NCBI GenBank assembly: GCA_965215405.1
Contig: OZ244060.1
Span: 992,001-1,056,000 of the forward strand
Reading direction: 5' to 3'
DNA length: 64,000 bases
Origin: Bin75 sp965215405
Lineage (GTDB): Bacteria > Nitrospirota > Nitrospiria > Nitrospirales > UBA8639
Shown: one piece after another, positions 38,474 through 46,982 of the stretch
Position numbering within the stretch: position 1 is the first letter of the stretch
Layout of the letters: each line of letters opens with the position of its first letter
The notes under the pieces: generated by a model
Database searches by the model: none
What the model saw: only the letters and a program-made list of their open reading frames with translations
What the model was told of the DNA's origin: nothing
Translations under genes and position numbers: made by a program

Positions 38474-40939
38474 CTAGACCTCGACTTTTTCTACTAATAC
38501 CTTGAAGTGTTGCGCGTCGGCTTCCAACGGATCTTCGGCGAGCACCTTGTGCCCGTCGTTGCGAAGGCTCGCGGGCACGTTTTTAACGGGATCGCCGGAG
38601 TCCAGCCATACTTCCAGGCGTTCACCTTCATCCATGGTTTCGAGCTTCAATTTGGTTTTGACGTAATTCAGAGGGCACATGACCCCTCGAAGATCAAGAA
38701 CGGTCGCGTCTTGAATGGGTTCGCTTTGAACCGTGGTCGTGGCCGGTTCCGTCACGGCGGGGCTCTCTTCGGAGAGTCCGAGCTTGAGATCCTGCCCGAT
38801 TTCTTCGGTCAGTTTCCTGCAGAACTCCACGAACCCTTTGGCAAAGGCCATTTTCTTGTCGGTGAATTCGGCGGAATTTTCCTTGGTGCCCAGATCACTG
38901 ATTGTCCGTGCCATCCCTCGATACGCTTGAGGAATGAGCCCGTTTTGCCGAGCGGCAAACTGATCGAGTTCCGCCAGCGTGTCGGCATCGGTATTGGGAT
39001 CAATGCCCTCGGTCACGAGCAGTGCTTTGGCTCCCGCCACCACGGCTCGATAGGCCTTGTTAATGGCCATGGCAAATTGATGTTTCTCGGCCAGAACGCG
39101 GGCCTGGTAGAGTTCCTGCTCGGCTTCCAGAATCCGATTGTCGATCATTTCTATGGCACCGCCGGCACATTCACCGGGTCCCAGGTCTTCAAGCGTAAAT
39201 TCCTCTTCCGCTTCCCAATCGAAGTAGTACGAGGGGTCCTCGGCATATGGGGGCAGAATAGAATGCCCGAGCAGTTCTTCTTTAAGAGCGGGTTTGCCCG
39301 TTCGTTTAATAAAGGTATGCAGGCTTTCTCCTCCCTGGCGGTCTCGTCGATACACGTCAAGCAGGTGCGAAATGGCAGCGGGGACGTTTTTGGCTGGGAG
39401 TTTGATCGTCATTTGTCCGACTTCCGCGGTTCCGTTGATTCGCCCTCCGAGATGAAGCTCGTACACGGGGGCAATATGGTCTCCAACGCGTTTGCCCACT
39501 CCATGCAGACCAATGGTCGAGATATGATGCTGGGCACAGGAATTATGACAGCCGCTGATATGGATCGTCGTCCCTTTCAAATCGTCGGGAACGTGTCCCG
39601 GTGGAAAGACTTCGGCCAAGGCACGGGCAACGCCCTTGGATGAGGTGATCCCGAGCCCGCAGGTATCGGTTCCGGGGCAGGCCACGACGTCTTCGGTTTT
39701 ATTCGCCCCGGGTTGTCCTAACCCGTGGGCTTCCAATTCCTGATAGAGGGCCTCCATGTGTCCGTCGGAAACCCAGCGAATAATCAAATTCTGACCGATC
39801 GTGGTGCGAATGTTGCCATTGGAATATTGTTCGGCCAGGTCAGCCACCACAAGCATTTGCCCGGCGGTAATGTCACCGGTCGGCAGTCTCAGGACGGCGG
39901 CGGAAAACCCTTCCTGCCGTTGTTTCACGACGTTCGTTTGTCGCCACGTCGTGAACAAAGACGTCGCAGAACCATTCGGGTGGTGGCCGTTGCCGTCTGC
40001 CTTGTGTTTCGTCGGCACAATAAGGGGAGCGGGGTCGGCATGCGGGAGGAGTTTCAACGGTGGATGAGAAGGCCTGGCGCCAAACAGATCTTCATAGGCC
40101 TCTTCCCATCGGCGTCGAAATTCTTCAAACCCTAATTTTTCAATCACAAACTTCATGCGCGCTTTGTTGCGGTTTTTTCGATTGCCAAGGTTATCAAAGA
40201 CTTTAATGACGGCTTCGATGGACGGAATCAGTTCGTCCATGGGCACGAATTCCCGAAGAAGACGCGCGACGCGCGGGGCTGCCCCTAACCCCCCTCCGAC
40301 AACCATGCGAAATCCCATCGTGCCGTCTTCGGTTTTCTTCGCTAATAAGCCGACGTCGTGGATGGGCGTCATGGCACAATCGTGACTGCAGCCGGAAAAC
40401 GCAATTTTGAATTTTCGCGGGAGGCTTTGGGTAAGCGGATTTCGCAGCAAATGTCTCGCCACGGTATTCGCATACGGGGTCACGTCGAAGACTTCACCTT
40501 GACAGACGCCGGCCAGGTGACAGGCGGTGACGTTGCGGACCGTGTTGGCACAGGCTTCGCGAGTGGTGAGCCCCACTTCTTCGAGTTTTCGCATGACCGT
40601 GCTGACCCGTGACAAGGGCACAAAGTGCAATTGAATGTCTTGTCGGGTGGTGACGTGGCCGACCCCGGTGGCATAGGTCTCGGCCAGTTCGGCGACCCGG
40701 CGCAACTGGTTGGACGTCAGTCCGCCAAAGGGAATTTTGATTCGCACCATCTGCACGTCAGGCTGTCGTTGTCCATAGATGCCGTATTGCAACCGGAACG
40801 GCTTGAACAGATCTCCGGAGACCTCGCCGGCCTGCAACCGTTTGACCTCGTCTTCGAATGTTTCAATTTCTTCTTGAATCTCTTGAGGAACAGGAATGGT
40901 GTGAATCTCAGAGAACATGGTGAAACGGCCCGTGTTCAT
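38474..40939 (-). CDS. Sulfite reductase (siroheme) fused to HEPN-like and TusA-like domains
   Basis: 821 residues. The first 560 form a sulfite/nitrite reductase with duplicated ferredoxin-like halves; the siroheme-4Fe4S ligands are CPGTDTC and SGCHNSC (CX5C and CX3C), and TTRQDIQLHFVP and TTIGQNLIIRWV are the paired parachute motifs. Residues about 620-735 form a helical HEPN-like module (AINKAYRAVVAGAKALLV). The last 80 residues are TusA-like with VLDLRGVMCPLNYVKTKLKL (Cys at about 755). It reduces sulfite to sulfide; the fused sulfur-carrier domain could take up or relay sulfur. A second in-frame start, MFSEIH, lies 7 codons in. Confidence 0.88.
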   Translation of the reverse strand: MNTGRFTMFSEIHTIPVPQEIQEEIETFEDEVKRLQAGEVSGDLFKPFRLQYGIYGQRQPDVQMVRIKIPFGGLTSNQLRRVAELAETYATGVGHVTTRQDIQLHFVPLSRVSTVMRKLEEVGLTTREACANTVRNVTACHLAGVCQGEVFDVTPYANTVARHLLRNPLTQSLPRKFKIAFSGCSHDCAMTPIHDVGLLAKKTEDGTMGFRMVVGGGLGAAPRVARLLREFVPMDELIPSIEAVIKVFDNLGNRKNRNKARMKFVIEKLGFEEFRRRWEEAYEDLFGARPSHPPLKLLPHADPAPLIVPTKHKADGNGHHPNGSATSLFTTWRQTNVVKQRQEGFSAAVLRLPTGDITAGQMLVVADLAEQYSNGNIRTTIGQNLIIRWVSDGHMEALYQELEAHGLGQPGANKTEDVVACPGTDTCGLGITSSKGVARALAEVFPPGHVPDDLKGTTIHISGCHNSCAQHHISTIGLHGVGKRVGDHIAPVYELHLGGRINGTAEVGQMTIKLPAKNVPAAISHLLDVYRRDRQGGESLHTFIKRTGKPALKEELLGHSILPPYAEDPSYYFDWEAEEEFTLEDLGPGECAGGAIEMIDNRILEAEQELYQARVLAEKHQFAMAINKAYRAVVAGAKALLVTEGIDPNTDADTLAELDQFAARQNGLIPQAYRGMARTISDLGTKENSAEFTDKKMAFAKGFVEFCRKLTEEIGQDLKLGLSEESPAVTEPATTTVQSEPIQDATVLDLRGVMCPLNYVKTKLKLETMDEGERLEVWLDSGDPVKNVPASLRNDGHKVLAEDPLEADAQHFKVLVEKVEV

Positions 40940-41026
40940 GATGTGCCTCCGGAAATGGATCCCTCGTAATACGTCACGGCAGTCGGTTTATGGTAAAGGG
41001 AGAGTTTTCCCTCAACGTCAGCAACG

Positions 41027-41482
41027 TTAAATGTGATACATCGGTGCCCGCTGTTGTTCGAGCTGCGTATACTGTTCAATCAAGGATTGAAGCGTGACTG
41101 AACTCAAAACCTCTCGTTCGGCCTGGTACACGCGACTCCACAGCGTCGATAATAAGGCCTCTTGATGAAGAGGTCGCAGGGAGTGGCCATTCGTGCTTGC
41201 CTCTCGCGTTTCCGGCTCGGCCTGGCCGTTCATCGTTTCAACAATGGTGGCTAATGAAATCTCGGATGGTGGTTGTCGCAGCAGGTATCCTCCCTGGGGT
41301 CCCCTGATGCTGTCAACCAGGCCACCCTGTTTTAAGGCATGAAGCACTTGCTCGATAAAACGCGGAGGGATGGTTTGCCTTCTGGCAATCATCCTGGCCT
41401 GAATCGGTCCTTCCCCGTATCGCAGGGCGAGCTCCAACGTGGCAAAAATCGCATACGTCACTTTAAGCGGAATTTTGAGCAT
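41027..41482 (-). CDS. Rrf2-family transcriptional regulator
   Basis: 151 residues from the ATG at 41482 (MLKIPLKVTYAIFATLELAL), the normal opening of Rrf2 proteins; the frame extends further upstream but that part has no family match. The winged helix includes QARMIARRQTIPPRFIEQVL and the wing SIRGPQGGYLLRQPPSEISL. The three Cys of the IscR/NsrR iron-sulfur cluster are absent, as in CymR-type regulators that sense sulfur status. It lies 88 bases upstream of the sulfite reductase gene on the same strand and is its likely controller. Confidence 0.88.
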   Translation of the reverse strand: MLKIPLKVTYAIFATLELALRYGEGPIQARMIARRQTIPPRFIEQVLHALKQGGLVDSIRGPQGGYLLRQPPSEISLATIVETMNGQAEPETREASTNGHSLRPLHQEALLSTLWSRVYQAEREVLSSVTLQSLIEQYTQLEQQRAPMYHI

Positions 41483-41494
41483 TCCAATTACTGT

Positions 41495-41509
41495 ATTTCC
41501 GATAGGAAT
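41495..41509 (-). promoter_or_regulatory. Inverted repeat before the Rrf2 gene, possible operator
   Basis: ATTCC-TATC-GGAAT (minus strand) lies 13 bases upstream of the regulator start codon, within an AT-rich stretch (ATTTCTATAATTCTACAATT). Rrf2 proteins bind palindromes of this size and composition, so autoregulation is plausible; no second copy was seen before the sulfite reductase gene. Confidence 0.4.
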
Positions 41510-41564
41510 TGTAGAATTATAGAAATTTGCCGATCCCGTGTCAATAGAATTTTCGATGCCCTGC

Positions 41565-42734
41565 TTAAAATTCTCTCGCGTTGATTCCCAGTGCGTGTAA
41601 TCGGGCAAAAAGTTTTCGGTCGCCACCCTCGATGGAGATTGGTGAGGATGCGAATTCTCTTCGATACGAATAGTCCCTTCGGAGCTGCTCGAATGCCTGT
41701 GGCCGCAGTTGCCTGGGAACGGCGAGCACTTCCATCATCCGCGCATGGTCTCCCGGGAGGTCGTAAAGAGTCGTGGTGATTTCATGGGCGAGAGTCTGGA
41801 AATCCTTGCCGGTTGCATCGAATTCAATTTGGGGCGACGTTCCATGTGCGAGGGTCGTTGGCGGTGTACGGTCCAGGGGAGGCATCCATGTCGGCTCGAT
41901 TCCCCAAAAACGGCAGCAGGCGTGATACAGCATCATCATTCCCTTGATTTTTCCGTCAGAGGAGTAGCCGGCAACGTGTGGTGTGCCAAGAGTGGTTTGG
42001 TTCAGAAGGTCCCAGTTGATAGAAGGTTCCCTTTCCCATACGTCTATGACCGCTCCTCCTGCCGGACGCCCTGTCAAGGCCTCAAGCAGGGCATCATTAT
42101 CCACAACTTCTCCGCGTGCGGTATTGATCAGTATGGACGATGGCGTCATGTGAGCAAGTTCACCTTTTCCGATCAAATGAAAAGTTGCGTCAGGTCCCTC
42201 GAGTGTCAAGGGGACGTGAAGGGTAATGAAGTCGGCTCGTATGACCTCGGCGAGTGGCCGATAGTGTCGATTGCCCGTTTCTCGCGCCAGGGGTGGATCA
42301 TGAAGAAGAGTCTGCATTCCCAATGCGTGTGCTCTGGCCGCCACAAGGCTGCCGATTCGGCCGACACCAATGATCCCTATGGTTTTTTCGCTGAGGACGA
42401 GGCCTTTGGAGTGCGCCGTCGTCAGCAAGGCCGTCACCACGTACTCTGCGACGGCGTTTGCGTTAGAACCCCGGGCCGCGGCGAAACCGATGTTCCGAGT
42501 GGCTAAATACGGTTGGTCAATATGCTCAACGCCCGTGGTTGCCGTTCCGACAAATTGTACGTTGGTGTCGGCTAACAGCGCGGCGTTGACTCTGGTGACG
42601 GATCGGACAATGAGGGCGTGGGCTTCCCGAAGCGTCTCGTGAGTGATCGCTCGTGCCGGGAGCAGGGTCGGAGAGCCGAGACGCGAAAACGCTTCCCGGG
42701 CAAACGGAATCTCTTCATCGATTACGAGTTGCAC
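41565..42734 (-). CDS. pdxB: 4-phosphoerythronate dehydrogenase
   Basis: 389 residues. A D-2-hydroxyacid dehydrogenase with NAD-binding motif IGIIGVGRIGSLVAARAHAL (about 117-136), substrate loop TATTGVEHID, Arg in NTARGEVVDN, and the PdxB-specific opening LVIDEEIPFAREAF plus SNANAVAEYV and a C-terminal dimerisation domain of about 100 residues ending FARLHALGI. It oxidises 4-phosphoerythronate in the pyridoxal phosphate pathway. It lies upstream of the Rrf2 gene, 82 bases away on the same strand, but is not obviously part of the sulfur unit. Confidence 0.93.
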   Translation of the reverse strand: MQLVIDEEIPFAREAFSRLGSPTLLPARAITHETLREAHALIVRSVTRVNAALLADTNVQFVGTATTGVEHIDQPYLATRNIGFAAARGSNANAVAEYVVTALLTTAHSKGLVLSEKTIGIIGVGRIGSLVAARAHALGMQTLLHDPPLARETGNRHYRPLAEVIRADFITLHVPLTLEGPDATFHLIGKGELAHMTPSSILINTARGEVVDNDALLEALTGRPAGGAVIDVWEREPSINWDLLNQTTLGTPHVAGYSSDGKIKGMMMLYHACCRFWGIEPTWMPPLDRTPPTTLAHGTSPQIEFDATGKDFQTLAHEITTTLYDLPGDHARMMEVLAVPRQLRPQAFEQLRRDYSYRREFASSPISIEGGDRKLFARLHALGINAREF

Positions 42735-42941
42735 GTTCGCCTCACCGTGATGGAATCAGGCTTTGCTTTCAGCCCCAGTCTATCATAAACGTTTCATGGT
42801 CTTCTTTTGGTCGGGGAAGAAGAAGCGCCGATGAAGTGACTTGAGTGATTTTTATAAAAACTGTAGGCTTTGCCGTCCGCTTGGCATTCTGTGGTCAAGC
42901 GGCTCTTGAGAGTGGATGAAGTGACAGGGAAGGGAGGCGTA

Positions 42942-43556
42942 ATGGCCCGAACACCGAAAGGCACGAACAACGCAATGGCATCCGGGAAAACCAAAAAGAC
43001 CACCACCAGGACTTCCGCGGCTTCGACCAAACGTAAGGCAAAGGCACCAGGAACAACAGCGGCCAAATCTTTGCCGAAATCTTCAACGGTGCAGGTCAAA
43101 ATAGGACAAAAGGCTCCGGATTTTTCCTTGCTGAATCAAGATGGGAAAATCATGCGTCTCTCTGATTTCAAAGGGAAGAAGGTCGTGCTCTATTTTTATC
43201 CTAAAGATGACACGCCGGGTTGCACCAAAGAATCATGTGCCTTTCGTGATGGTCTGGATGAAATTCACGCCAGCGGTGCCGTGGTGCTGGGGGTCAGTGG
43301 AGATTCCGTGGAATCTCACAAAAAGTTTACAAAAAAGTTCAATCTGAATTTCCCCCTGCTCAGTGATGAAAAGAAAACCGTGTTGCAGGCCTATGGCGTG
43401 TGGAAAGAAAAGTCTCTGTACGGCAGGAAATTCATGGGAATCGAGCGCACGACGTTCATTGTCGATGAACAAGGAACAATCGATGACATCTTTCAGAAGG
43501 TCAAAGTGGACGGCCACTTGGAAGAAGTCCTGGCTGAACTCGACGTCATGCCCTAG
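42942..43556 (+). CDS. bcp: Thioredoxin-dependent thiol peroxidase (BCP/PrxQ) with basic N-terminal tail
   Basis: 204 residues from the ATG at 42942, preceded by GGGAAGGGAGG. Residues 55-204 are a BCP peroxiredoxin: VKIGQKAPDFSLLNQDGK, FYPKDDTPGCTKESCAFRD (peroxidatic Cys and resolving Cys five residues apart) and IERTTFIVDEQG. The first 50 residues are rich in Lys, Thr and Ala (KTKKTTTRTSAASTKRKAKA), like a histone H1 tail, and absent from ordinary BCP. It reduces hydroperoxides. The tail might direct it to DNA, which is inference. Confidence 0.92.
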   Translation: MARTPKGTNNAMASGKTKKTTTRTSAASTKRKAKAPGTTAAKSLPKSSTVQVKIGQKAPDFSLLNQDGKIMRLSDFKGKKVVLYFYPKDDTPGCTKESCAFRDGLDEIHASGAVVLGVSGDSVESHKKFTKKFNLNFPLLSDEKKTVLQAYGVWKEKSLYGRKFMGIERTTFIVDEQGTIDDIFQKVKVDGHLEEVLAELDVMP

Positions 43557-43788
43557 CTCTGTGTCGCTGTGCGTTGCCCCGCGCGCTTCTCGCCAATGCT
43601 CCCGTCAACCCTGCCGCAAATCGCGTCGCCGATATGGTGAGAGTCTGGTCGTGCGTCAGGTGGTGAGCCCGCCCCTGCGGGGGAGTCGTCACCGAGTCGA
43701 TACTCGTCGAGCCGTGTACCGGCGGTGAGGAGCATCCGTGGTCCCGCTTCACGATTCGCCATTACGCCCTCACGCTCGGAGGGGCGTT

Positions 43789-44229
43789 CTACCTGGTCTC
43801 GTGTGCGTCGCCGATCGTGGAAGCGTCGTGCTCACCGAAAATCGCGGTATCGTGCGTGTAGTGTTTGAACTCCAACAAATTGTGTGAAGGGTCTTCGAGA
43901 AAAAACGTCTGATGTTCCAGCCGGGTTCCTGGAAATCGACGACGAGGGCGTTGGTAGAACTTCAGCCCGTGAGTTTCGGCCCGTTCAATCACTTCCTTCC
44001 ACTCCTCCTCGTTCGTAAATATCAATCCGAAATGTCGAGGATAGATGCCTTGCTGCCGGGGAAGTGGCTCCGTTGTCAATTGAGCCACAATCTGATGATT
44101 CTTGAATTCCAACAACACGGCCTGCGGCGACTGGCGCCCGAGCGTGCAGCCCAGTCCATCCACGTAAAATCTTTTGGCTTCTTCCAGGTTGTGCGCGGGA
44201 AAGGCCAAATGAAAGAATACTGATCCCAT
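43789..44229 (-). CDS. VOC-family (glyoxalase/dioxygenase fold) protein
   Basis: 146 residues with two beta-alpha-beta-beta-beta modules: FHLAFPAHNLEEAKRFYVDG (metal-ligand His), HFGLIFTNEEEWKEVIERAE, and EHQTFFLEDPSHNLLEFKHY (Glu ligand). The closing FFLEDPSxNLLEFK is typical of small glyoxalase-like proteins. Substrate unknown. Third gene of the dtd unit, 26 bases after the preceding stop. The gap 43557-43788 holds no gene. Confidence 0.88.
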   Translation of the reverse strand: MGSVFFHLAFPAHNLEEAKRFYVDGLGCTLGRQSPQAVLLEFKNHQIVAQLTTEPLPRQQGIYPRHFGLIFTNEEEWKEVIERAETHGLKFYQRPRRRFPGTRLEHQTFFLEDPSHNLLEFKHYTHDTAIFGEHDASTIGDAHETR

Positions 44230-44255
44230 GCCGCCTTCACTCGATTATACCGCTG

Positions 44256-44828
44256 TTAATGCAGCAGAACGTCTTTGGCCCGTTGGTGAGGAGGATGCTG
44301 CATGCGATCCAGATCCTGGCGTACGAGTCCGAGACCGGTCACGCACAGTTCAAAGTTCGAAGAGAGCGTTTGAAAAAGCACCGGTTGGTCTTTACGGTCA
44401 CCGTGTTGGAACGCGGCGACAATTCGGTAAGAACGTTTTCCTGCTTTCATATAATTCACGAAATAATCTTTGTGGTAAATCATCCCTCTGGCTTTGAGGT
44501 AGCGCAGATACTCCGGAAACAGCCCCGCGATAAATAACGTCAAATCGCCAATGTGCCGATGAATTTCCCGTTCTCGATCAAGATCCGGGGAGTCCGTCGC
44601 GAGTTCGGATTCGTATAAGAGTTCGGCCACCGTTTCGAGGGGTTGTCCGTGCTGATTTTTAATGTGTTGGAGATGGTCGATATGGGAGAATTCGACGAGA
44701 AGATTGGAGAGATAGGCGGTGACGTTGAAATCAGGCCACCCAAGTGACTCGGTAAAACTGCGTTCCGTCAGCGCACCGAATAGTTTCCTGAGTGGATGAT
44801 GTTGAGAAACCGTGGCCGCCATCCTCAC
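44256..44828 (-). CDS. Hypothetical protein, family not recognised
   Basis: 190 residues, predicted mostly helical and soluble, without signal peptide. Notable stretches are FNVTAYLSNLLVEFSHIDHL, ELATDSPDLDREREIHRHIG, DLTLFIAGLFPEYLRYLKAR and PVLFQTLSSNFELCVTGLGL. The run of conserved-looking His, Tyr and Asp residues suggests a conserved family rather than a random frame. It is 14 bases downstream of dtd and 26 bases upstream of the VOC gene on the same strand, so the three are probably cotranscribed. Confidence 0.75.
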   Translation of the reverse strand: MRMAATVSQHHPLRKLFGALTERSFTESLGWPDFNVTAYLSNLLVEFSHIDHLQHIKNQHGQPLETVAELLYESELATDSPDLDREREIHRHIGDLTLFIAGLFPEYLRYLKARGMIYHKDYFVNYMKAGKRSYRIVAAFQHGDRKDQPVLFQTLSSNFELCVTGLGLVRQDLDRMQHPPHQRAKDVLLH

Positions 44829-44842
44829 CCTTACCTGACCCG

Positions 44843-45331
44843 TTATTGCGGAGGTCTTTTTGACAGATCGCCTATTTTCTCCGATTCCCTCCGGTGGCTG
44901 TCAAGAATGAATGTCACCGGGCCGTCATTTTCCAGAGCCACCACCATGCTGGCACCGAACTTGCCCGTTTGAACGTGAACTCCCCGCTCTCGAATGGAGT
45001 GAGCCACGGATTCATAGAATCGACGTGCTTTGTCAGGGGGAGCGGCTTCATCAAATCCTGGACGTCGGCCACGACGGGTATCTCCCAATAACGTAAATTG
45101 CGAGACAATGAGCAGGTCTCCGTTCATGTCCACGATCGACCGATTCATCTTGCCCGTCTCGTCGGAAAAAATTCGGAGTTGCGGTATCTTGCCGGCCATA
45201 TAGGAGACGTCTGCCTCGGAATCACCTTTTGCCACCCCCAGGAGGACCACAAGCCCCTGGGAAATCGAGGTAATTGAATGGCCGTCGACTTTGACGGAGG
45301 CTGAGCGGACGCGTTGGAGCACGGCTTTCAT
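44843..45331 (-). CDS. dtd: D-aminoacyl-tRNA deacylase
   Basis: 162 residues. Opens MKAVLQRVRSASVKVDG, with the active-site motifs SQFTLLGDTRRGRRPGFDEA (SQFTLxG) and the Gly-cisPro motif in LENDGPVTFILD. It removes D-amino acids and mischarged glycine from tRNA as a homodimer. First gene of a three-gene unit; the upstream side is occupied by the left half of element A and palindromic block 3. Confidence 0.96.
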   Translation of the reverse strand: MKAVLQRVRSASVKVDGHSITSISQGLVVLLGVAKGDSEADVSYMAGKIPQLRIFSDETGKMNRSIVDMNGDLLIVSQFTLLGDTRRGRRPGFDEAAPPDKARRFYESVAHSIRERGVHVQTGKFGASMVVALENDGPVTFILDSHRRESEKIGDLSKRPPQ

Positions 45332-45404
45332 GCTGGCACCCCTTTATTCAATTTCCAATTGGGATATTGTAGCACACGGCTCCACACAACGACGTTAACA
45401 GGGA

Positions 45405-45454
45405 GTGGCTCCGTTTGAATTTCTTGTCCGGTCCCCGTTTCTTTGGAGCTTGTT
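45405..45454. repeat. Element A, left half (copy 4), interrupted
   Basis: GTGGCTCCGTTTGAATTTCT through CCCCGTTTCTTTGGAG to CTTGTT, then directly into the CTTTCTCCCTCC start of palindromic block 3. The break point is the same as in the copy at 32618. Confidence 0.75.
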
Positions 45455-45455
45455 G

Positions 45456-45895
45456 AAGGAAACTTTCTCCCTCCTTTGTAAGGAGGGGCCAGGGGGAGGT
45501 AGAGTCTTCGACGGCGCTCCCCGGTGCTTCATGGAGGCCTTCTACCCCTCCTTCCCTCCCCTTACAAAGGGGAGGCTTAGTCTTTTCCCCTGCCTTGTCA
45601 GGCGGGGCGAGGTCCATCTGATGGCATCCGCAGGGGGGCGGAAACTTTCCCCTCCTTTGTAAGGAGGGGCCAGGGGAGGTAGAGTCTTCGGCGGCGCTCC
45701 CCGGTGCTTCATGGAGGCCTTCTACCCCTCCTTCCCTCCCCTTACAAAGGGGAGGTTGTAAGGTCTGACGGTGACGCCGGCAACCGGCTCAATCTCCCAG
45801 GTTCCCCTGACAAAGGGGAGGCTTAGCCCTGCTCCCTTTCCATTCCATTGTCAGACAGGGTGAGGGGCAACCGCTTACCAGAGTCAAGGGCTTCC
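45456..45895. repeat. GC-rich palindromic repeat block 3
   Basis: Contains a direct duplication: 45470-45575 and 45651-45755 are nearly identical (period 180), each a hairpin of CCTCCTTTGTAAGGAGGGG-type and TTACAAAGGGGAGG-type arms around CGGCGCTCCCCGGTGCTTCA. A last arm at 45800-45870 leads into GGGGCAACCGCTTACCAGAG, shared with block 2. No credible gene between 45332 and 46120. Confidence 0.8.
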
Positions 45896-45907
45896 GGACC
45901 CTTTTTG

Positions 45908-46001
45908 GTCGTGGCTCCGTTTGAATTTCTTGTCCGGTCCCCGTTTCTTTGGGGTTTGTTTCAAAAAGTACGAGGCCGTCATGTCGAACTGAGCCACGAC
46001 C
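45908..46001. repeat. Element A, complete copy 5
   Basis: Starts GTCGTGGCTC and ends GAGCCACGAC; includes the CCCCGTTTCTTTGGGG hairpin and TTTCAAAAAGTACGAGGCCG. It lies 120 bases upstream of the beta-barrel gene, so it may sit in or near that promoter. Confidence 0.8.
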
Positions 46002-46120
46002 CGTTAATAATATCTCATGCGTGGCACACCAGGAACGTGGTACAATAGGGTAAAGGCTTCCAATAATCATGAACACATTATATTCCATTGCTTCAGCTAA
46101 GTGAGAACAGGGAGGAAAAC

Positions 46121-46942
46121 ATGCAGCCTGCTCGAAATCCATGGAAGCTTTTCTTGATCTGTTGTGTGGTGGGAGTGCTCGTGAGCGTTGCGGGTACGGC
46201 ACTTGCTGAAGACGGACGCTGGTACGTCGGCGTTTCGGGAACGGTGGAGTTCCTTGATGCCTCTTATGATAAAACCACCGACAATACGGACCCGCGCAAT
46301 GTGTCGGAGCAGTCGGGCAATCTTTTTCACGATAGTGATTCCGCCGGGGAAACGGGTTATGGTTTCGGTCTCCTCGGCGGTTATCGTCTGCCGCTCAATG
46401 ACCGTGGATTGTACCTGATCGGTGAAATCGACGTGACGTTTCACGGCGGCGAGGTGGAGGGTCGGCTTCCTGGGTCGCCCCGTGGCCAGGACGTGCGTAA
46501 CAATTATGGACAAAGCTGGCCCGAAAGCTGGTTTTTTGAAAAGGATAAAAGCTATGGTCTGACGCTCAAGCTTGGCGGCAGCCCGGCATTGTTGACGTCA
46601 TGGGCCGGTGACGACGCGAGCCTGTACGTACTGACCGGCGTCCGCCGCGTCGAAACCGATTTCAAGATTGCGTACACGGGCTGTGCCAACGCGTCAGGCT
46701 GTGCGCCGGATGAGGACCTGTCGGGGGCAGACGCGTATGACAGGGACTTTCTGGCGTGGGTGGGTGGCGCCGGGCTGGAAAAGATGATCGACGAACACTT
46801 CGCGCTTCGGGGCGAAGCGCGATACACCTGGTATCAAAGAGAAGAGTGGATCAGCCTGCCCGACGAGGGAAGGGTCAGAGTCCCTGTGGAGTTGGATAAT
46901 GGAGAGGTCGGCCTGTCATTGAGCCTGGTTCGGTATTTCTGA
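46121..46942 (+). CDS. Outer-membrane beta-barrel protein (OmpA/OmpW-like fold), unassigned
   Basis: 273 residues from the ATG at 46121, preceded by GGGAGGAAAAC. A signal peptide (LFLICCVVGVLVSVAGTALA, cleavage near residue 28) leads into alternating hydrophobic/polar strands beginning GRWYVGVSGTVEFLDASYDK and ending in LSLVRYF, a typical C-terminal aromatic barrel signature. Extracellular-looking loops are Asp/Asn-rich, one with a Cys pair (CANASGC). The role is not evident; it resembles porin-like surface proteins of opacity type. Confidence 0.8.
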   Translation: MQPARNPWKLFLICCVVGVLVSVAGTALAEDGRWYVGVSGTVEFLDASYDKTTDNTDPRNVSEQSGNLFHDSDSAGETGYGFGLLGGYRLPLNDRGLYLIGEIDVTFHGGEVEGRLPGSPRGQDVRNNYGQSWPESWFFEKDKSYGLTLKLGGSPALLTSWAGDDASLYVLTGVRRVETDFKIAYTGCANASGCAPDEDLSGADAYDRDFLAWVGGAGLEKMIDEHFALRGEARYTWYQREEWISLPDEGRVRVPVELDNGEVGLSLSLVRYF

Positions 46943-46982
46943 ATCGTTCCGCTCTCGATACGCACTTTCTTTCATTCAGCAC

